A stretch of DNA of 64,000 nt from Onthophagus taurus (taxonomy: Eukaryota > Arthropoda > Insecta > Coleoptera > Scarabaeidae), in assembly GCF_036711975.1 (NCBI RefSeq), contig NC_091973.1, forward strand, positions 2,666,001 through 2,730,000, written 5' to 3'. Numbering within the stretch: position 1 is the first letter of the stretch; every line of letters starts with the position of its first letter. Shown here in pieces: positions 58,356-64,000 of this stretch. The translations under genes and the position numbers were made by a program. The notes below the pieces were generated by a model. The model ran no database searches, was not told the origin of the DNA, and saw only the letters and a program-made list of their open reading frames with translations.

Positions 58356-61300
58356 ATGGCTTTAGAGAGCGGTACAATTGGGATGGACGCACCTCCTGCG
58401 TTCATTGAAGCTTTACAAAATGATTTTAAGATGCTCTCAGTTGAGACTAAGAAGAAATATCCCCAAATTAAAGAGGTACATGGTTATTTTTTGTTGTAAA
58501 CAAGTCTTGTTTATATTATTATTGTTTTTTAAATAAAATTTTCATGGTTATAGTCATGTGAAGAAGCTATTGTGAAACTTCGTAATGCTAATTCAACACC
58601 TCAACAACCTTTATATTACATTATTAACCAAGTTATGTATCCACTTGTTCAAGGCTGTGAATCAAAAGATGTAAAAATAATTAAAGTAAGATTTTTTGTT
58701 CATTATTTGTTAATTAATATAATTCCTTTTTTTTTTTTTGGTGTATAGTGTTGTTTACAAATTATTCAAAGATTAATAAAGCAACAAGTAGTTGATCCAA
58801 AAGGTGCCAGATACATAACAGATACTTTATGGACCTTGATGGAGTCTGGAATCGAAGAAGTTAAAGTTTTACAATCAGTAACTTTATTGCTTACAACTAA
58901 TACAGTTGTGCATGGAGAAACATTGGCTAAAGTATGTCTATACAGTTTGTCACAATGAATATCTCAATTATTATTGCAACAAAATGTTGCTCTACACTTA
59001 AGTGAACATCAAATTTGTTATGGCCCTTCTTCACTATGGCTTATCATGGACCACTGCGAGCCATCGCATAAGTAATGGTAAAGGATGGCTTTGAGAGAAG
59101 TCGCGCCATTATCTGCAGCTAACTGCGCAATGGCATGTCCACACAGTGGGAAAGCTCTAAATCGATTAAACATCAAAATTGTTGATTTTCGAAAATTAAC
59201 TCAATCATAACTCAAAAACTAAAAGCGATGGGGAAATACTTTTTATACATAAAACCTTAGTAATGGGCCATAAAGACTAAATCCATAACAAGATTGGACC
59301 CAATTATTACAATTTTTTATTTATAAGCTCTCAATCGATTAAACATCAAAATTGTTGATTTTCGAAAATTAACTCAATTATAACTCAAAAACTAAAAGCG
59401 ATGGGGAAATACTTTTTATACATAAAACCTTAGTAATGGGCCATAAAGACTAAATCCATAACAAGATTGAACCCAATTATTACTATTTTTTATTTATAAG
59501 CTCTAAATCGATTAAACATCAAAATTGTTGATTTTCGAAAATTAACTCAATTATAACTCATAAACTAAAAGCGATGGGGAATTATTTTTTATACATAAAA
59601 CCTTAGTAATGGACCATAAAGACTAGATCCATAACAAGATTGAACCCAATTATTACCATTTTTTATTTATAAGCTCTAAATCGATTAAACATCAAAATTG
59701 TTGATTGTCGAAAATTAACTCAATCATAACTCAAAAACTAAAAGCGATGGAGAAAAACTTTTTATACATAAAAGCGTAGTAATGGGCCATACAGACTAGA
59801 TCCATAACAAGATTGAACCCAATTATTACCATTTTTTATTTATAAGCTCTAAATCGATTAAACATTAAAATTGTTGATTTTCGAAAATTAACTCAATCAT
59901 AACTCATAAACTAAAAGCGATGGGGAAATATTTTTTACATATAAAACCTTAGTAATGGACCATAAAGACTAAATCCATAACAAGATTGAACTCAATTATT
60001 ACCATTATTTATTTATAAGCTCTAAATCAGTGGTGACCATAACGTCGATTGCCAAAAAAAATCATGAATCTGAAATATCTGGGCCTCTGAGCAAAAAAAA
60101 GGAAGGTTATTTAAACCCTTCGGTCGATCTTGGCAAGACATTTATATAAAAAGTCGATCTTCATCAAAAATTTAAAAAAAATTATTATGTGTGGAAGCAA
60201 ACACGCTAGCCATCATCAATAGTGGCCATCATGGCGACCATTCAAGTGGTCCATTATGAGCCATAGTGAAGAGGGGCTATTAACAAACTATTTAGGGAAC
60301 ACAGCACATACTCTAATTTTTCATCATATCTTTAACAATAATAGAGATATCCGCTGAGACTGTATTTAATTTTATTTTTAATGATATATTTTTAATTAGA
60401 CTTTGGTACTTTGCTTTCGACTCCATTTCGCAAAAAATTCAACGACAATAAACACAGCCGGCGCGACTGTGAGACAATTAGTTTCTTTGGTATTCGAACG
60501 CGTCGTCGCCGAAGATGAACAACTTAGTAAATCGAACAATTCGAATCAACCCAGACAAGTAAACCTTGAAGAATTAAAAACTCCGAGTGGGGTACCACCG
60601 AAAGGTAAAATTTTAAGTATACTGTTGGAAATAATTCACGAGCACACCCTATACAGGGTGATTCAAAAAATCGGTGACAGACTTCTAGAGTAGATAATAC
60701 ATGAAAAATTAAGATGAATAGTCTTAATATACATGGGGTCGCAAATGCCTCGTTGGCGAGATATAGTGGATCAAAGTTTCTTTAAAATTAAACATTATCT
60801 GCAATAAAAAGCACTTTTTTCAAAATATTGTCTCGTTAAGGAGGCATTTGCGACCCCATGTATATTAAGACTTCATCCTAATTTTTGATGTATTACCTGC
60901 CCTAGAAGTCTGTCAGCGGTTTTTTGAATCACCTGTATAATCTGAACGCGTGAAGTTAAATCCATAATATTTGCGGAGCATAAACGTTTACTGTAGACGA
61001 GTGTATTCAGCGAGTTTCGAGTTTTTCTGTAGTCGCATTGTTGACTGAGCCGCCCTTCCAGGTGTTTCATTTGAGGATAAGTTACACTACTTTAGTACTA
61101 CTTCCATACCAAATTTTATTACGCTAGACACATGCGTTCAGATCATAACAGCTTTTGAATTATTTCGAACAGTGTATTAATTAAAAATTTTTCATATTTG
61201 TTTAGGTTTACCACCATGTGCAGCTGATGCCTATTTACTGTTTCAAGATTTAGTACAATTAGTAAACGCCGATCAACCGTATTGGTTAATAGGAATGACG

Positions 61301-64000
61301 GAAATGACTCGAACGTTTGGTTTGGAATTACTGGAATCCGTTTTGACTCAATTTTCAAAAGTGTTTTTTAAAAATGCTGAATTTGGTTTTTTATTAAAAG
61401 AAAGAGTGTGCGCTTTAGTAATAAAATTATTTTCTCCGAACATAAAATACAGAAGCACCGTGCCGGCCAATGTACAATCTGCCACACCGTTCGATAAGCC
61501 TTATTTTCCAATCAGCATGCGTCTCTTACGCGTCGTTTCTATTTTGATACAGAGATACCACGTACTTTTAGTTACAGAGTGCGAAATATTTTTATCACTA
61601 ATTGTCAAATTTTTGGATCCTGATAAACCAACGTGGCAACGATCTCTAGCGTTGGAAGTCTTACACAAAATGACCGTTCAACCCGAACTTTTAAATTCAT
61701 TCTGCGAATGTTATGATATTAAAAAACACACAACTAGTATTTTTCAGGATATTGTTAATTCTTTGGGAGCGTATGTCCAATCGTTATTTGTTGCCCCACA
61801 AATTCATATGACTAGTAGTGGTGAGTATAAAAAGATATCGTCGATTAAATTTTAAAATTTTATTTTTAGTGCCTATAACACAAGGTCAGCACCCAACATT
61901 TAATCTTCCTTCAGGACCTGGAGTTAGCCCACCACCAGGTTTTTTATCACGAAATGTTTGGCTACCAATAGTCATAACATTTGCTACAGGACAAACGAAA
62001 CCAATATAGTATGTATCATCACATCTTTTTTTGATACATCTTAATTTAATGTATTTAGTTTGGAAATGTTGGATAAAATTGAGCCGCCAACGATCCCCGA
62101 TGGATATGGTATATCAGTAGCTTACGGTTGTTTGTTAGAAATAGTTCGTTCACTTCATATAACGATAGTTCCACAACCACTTCCTGATGAAGATAATCCA
62201 CCTCAACAAACTCCGAATACTGCGGATAGAGAGCTTCATACTCAATTGATTAATTCTAGTTGGTGCGGGCTTTTGGCTGCGTTAAGTCCATTAATTGAAG
62301 CGAGTACTGATGAAGCGGTTACTGAAAGTATTTTAAAATGTGTGCAAACTTACGCCTCGCTTTGCGGGTTATTAGAACTTCCTACAGCTAGAGATGCATT
62401 TATTACCGCGATTTGTAAGGCATCGCTTCCGCCACATTATGCCTTGACCATTTTGAACACTATAACACCGAATATTAATTTGAGGCAACGATCCGATAGC
62501 GATGTGTCCGGTCAATTTACAACGTCTTATGGGGAAGTTGATTATCGGCAACAAGTTGTTGCTGTTGGAACTCCATTACCTACTTCAGCAGTACCTGCAG
62601 GTAATTAAAAAAAATATTTTTAAAACAATTTAATTCAAATAATTGTTTTAGGTGCTTCTCAAGGACCTGTAATGTTAACGGCAAAAAATTTACAAGCGAT
62701 GAGAGCTTTGTTAAGTCTAGCTCATTGCCATGGGAGTATTTTAGGTTCATCTTGGCACTTGGTGTTGACCACATTGCAACATTTAGTGTGGATACTCGGT
62801 TTAAAACCGTCCACAGGTGGGAGTTTAAAAGCAGCAAAGAATTTGATAGAGCCAAGCGCGGTTATAAGTTCTGTAATGGCGGATCTTCCGGTTTTATCAG
62901 CCATGTTAAGTAGATTGTTCGAATCGAGTCAATACCTAGACGATGTCGCTCTGCATCATTTAATAAACGCGTTGTGTAAATTATCTCAAGAAGCTATGGA
63001 ATTAGCGTCAACAAATAGAGAACCATCTTTATTTGCTGTCGCTAAATTATTAGAGACGGGTTTAGTAAACATGAAAAGAATCGAGGTCCTTTGGTGTCCA
63101 TTAACTAATCATCTGTTGGAAGTTTGTCACCATCCCCACATTCGAATGCGCGAATGGGGAGTCGAAGCCATCACATACTTGGTTAAAGCGGCGTTACATT
63201 TCAAACACTCCGTTCCGTTGCGTGATAATCAAAAGCTTCAAACGCTTCTCTTGGGACCGTTGGCTGAACTTTCCAACATACGACAAGCAGATGTTCGTCA
63301 AAGACAACTCGAATGTGTGTTGCAAATTTTACATGGAGCCGGCGAAACTTTGTCGCACGGATGGTCCTTAGTTTTAGGAATTATTGGTGCCGTTTCAGAT
63401 CATCAAGGGTGTGTATCGTCATCTTTATATGCATAATCTCTCAACATAGTTTTGATTTGATCACTAAGATTATGTTGGGAAATTAATGCATTTAAAGAAA
63501 TTATAATATAGCGTGACCTCGATAATCCGAACTAATTAAAACCGCAGTGATCTGGATAAGCAAAAAACTAATTAATTAATTATCGAGGTCGCACTGTAAT
63601 ATTGTATATTAAAATAATAATTTTTATACGCATAGTTTTAAGACTTTGCGTATAAAACAAATCGTTGATGTAAATATTGGAATGAGTTATTTTTGTTGGA
63701 TTTTAGGGAGAATTTAATAAAAATAGCTTTTCAATGTTTACAATTAGTAATAACGGATTTTTTACCAGTGATGCCATGGAGATATTTGCCACTTTGTGTA
63801 AATACTGTTGCTAAGTTTGGATCGCAAACGCAGGAATTAAATATATCGTTAACTGCAGTCGGATTAATGGTAACCCTATAATTCTCTTTATCATTTTAAC
63901 GACTAATGTTTCTTTATAGTGGAATATTTCCGATTATTTTCATCAAAATCAAGCAAAGTTGAGTCAAACGTTAACTGAAGATACGACAGTTTTGCCTGAA
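58356..64000 (+). CDS. mon2: MON2 homologue, N-terminal part (runs off the window)
   Basis: Ten exons join in phase: 58356-58475, 58554-58685, 58749-58931, 60400-60604, 61206-61820, 61870-62008, 62059-62600, 62652-63408, 63707-63869 and 63920 to the window end. They give 979 codons, while human MON2 has about 1,700, so the C-terminal half is missing. The product is a large Sec7/BIG-related scaffold without GEF activity that works in endosome-to-Golgi traffic with DOPEY and the flippase ATP9A. Long runs match the human protein: [106 protein letters not shown] and the last visible exon WNISDYF. Introns 3, 4 and 8 contain MITEs, but all splice sites are canonical. Human exon structure is not assumed. 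Confidence 0.96.
59021..60279. mobile_element. PIF/Harbinger-like MITE with internal tandem repeats, in MON2 intron 3
   Basis: Terminal inverted repeats of about 35 bp begin TGGCCCTTCTTCACTATGGC at 59021 and end in the inverse (CCATAGTGAAGAGGGGCTA) at 60279. They are flanked by TTA on both sides (59018-59020, 60280-60282). A TTA duplication with GGCCC-type ends is the hallmark of PIF/Harbinger elements. No transposase is present. The interior is mostly a tandem array (separate entry). Assignment is by TSD and ends only. Confidence 0.75.
59150..60030. repeat. About 174-bp tandem repeats, five units, inside the MITE
   Basis: Units begin GCTCTAAATCGATTAAACAT near 59150, 59327, 59500, 59674 and 59845, and contain ACTAAAAGCGATGG and CCATAACAAGATTG. 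They are about 95% alike by eye. The array sits centrally between the terminal inverted repeats, so the element carries its own satellite seed. Confidence 0.88.
60654..60935. mobile_element. 282-bp mariner-like MITE in MON2 intron 4
   Basis: Nearly the whole element is an inverted repeat. The left arm reads CAGGGTGATTCAAAAAATCG, and the right arm ends in its inverse, CACCTG, at 60935. The inner arms share ATATACATGGGGTCGCAAAT. TA flanks both ends (60652-60653, 60936-60937). It has no coding capacity. Ends resemble those of the foldback element at 26459-28008. Confidence 0.88.
63511..63596. mobile_element. Short pogo/Tigger-like MITE in MON2 intron 8
   Basis: The arms GACCTCGATAAT (63515-63526) and the inverse ATTATCGAGGTC (63579-63590) carry the GACCTCGATAATCCG-like terminal sequence typical of pogo-family elements, with TA on each side. 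It is about 86 bp long, with no coding capacity. The left end is mutated. Confidence 0.65.

Overview
The window is nuclear DNA of an insect, most likely a beetle. That reading rests on short GT-AG introns, AT-rich non-coding DNA, a TNF ligand of the Eiger type, and protein families whose closest remembered relatives are insect. The beetle assignment is inference, because no search could be run.

Eight genes are supported. From left to right they are: a 5' coding exon of an unrecognised, probably regulatory gene (minus, 6680-7296); importin-9 (minus, 9 exons, 995 aa); AP-3 complex beta subunit (minus, 8 exons, 1015 aa, stretched over 12.8 kb by intronic repeats); the NEDD8-conjugating enzyme UBE2F (minus, 3 exons); a PRA1-family protein of the ARL6IP5/JWA type (plus, 3 exons), head to head with UBE2F; a short oxysterol-binding-protein-related protein of the ORP1/ORP2 type (minus, 7 exons, 450 aa); a TNF-family ligand of the Eiger type (minus, 4 exons, 362 aa); and the N-terminal 979 codons of MON2 (plus, 10 exons, running off the right edge). 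I joined the exons by hand. In every multi-exon model the splice phases add up, so none of these genes looks broken. Several products act in membrane traffic or lipid transfer (AP-3 beta, PRA1, ORP, MON2), but nothing in the sequence shows that the cluster is functional.

About a third of the window is repetitive. A CpG-rich 25-base hairpin core (arms CGGCCGAC and GTCGGCCG around a 9-base loop) recurs on the order of 100 times. It occurs in four differently built arrays: about 2.95-4.75 kb; 17.5-22.7 kb, inside an AP-3 beta intron, 14 units of 372 bp; 30.4-37.65 kb; and 41.5-43.3 kb. It also occurs as isolated copies in introns of importin-9 and AP-3 beta. The sequences around the core differ between arrays, while the core itself is nearly invariant. 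This is the most unusual signal in the window.

A second, unrelated AT-rich satellite with alternating A (about 174 bp) and B (about 184 bp) monomers fills 46.3-52.5 kb between ORP and eiger. Decayed A-type copies lie in an eiger intron and upstream of eiger. Transposon-derived pieces include a 1.55-kb foldback element with a paralogous empty site, a smaller element nested in it, a PIF/Harbinger-like MITE carrying its own tandem repeats, mariner-like and pogo-like MITEs in MON2 introns, and a decayed Penelope-like fragment.
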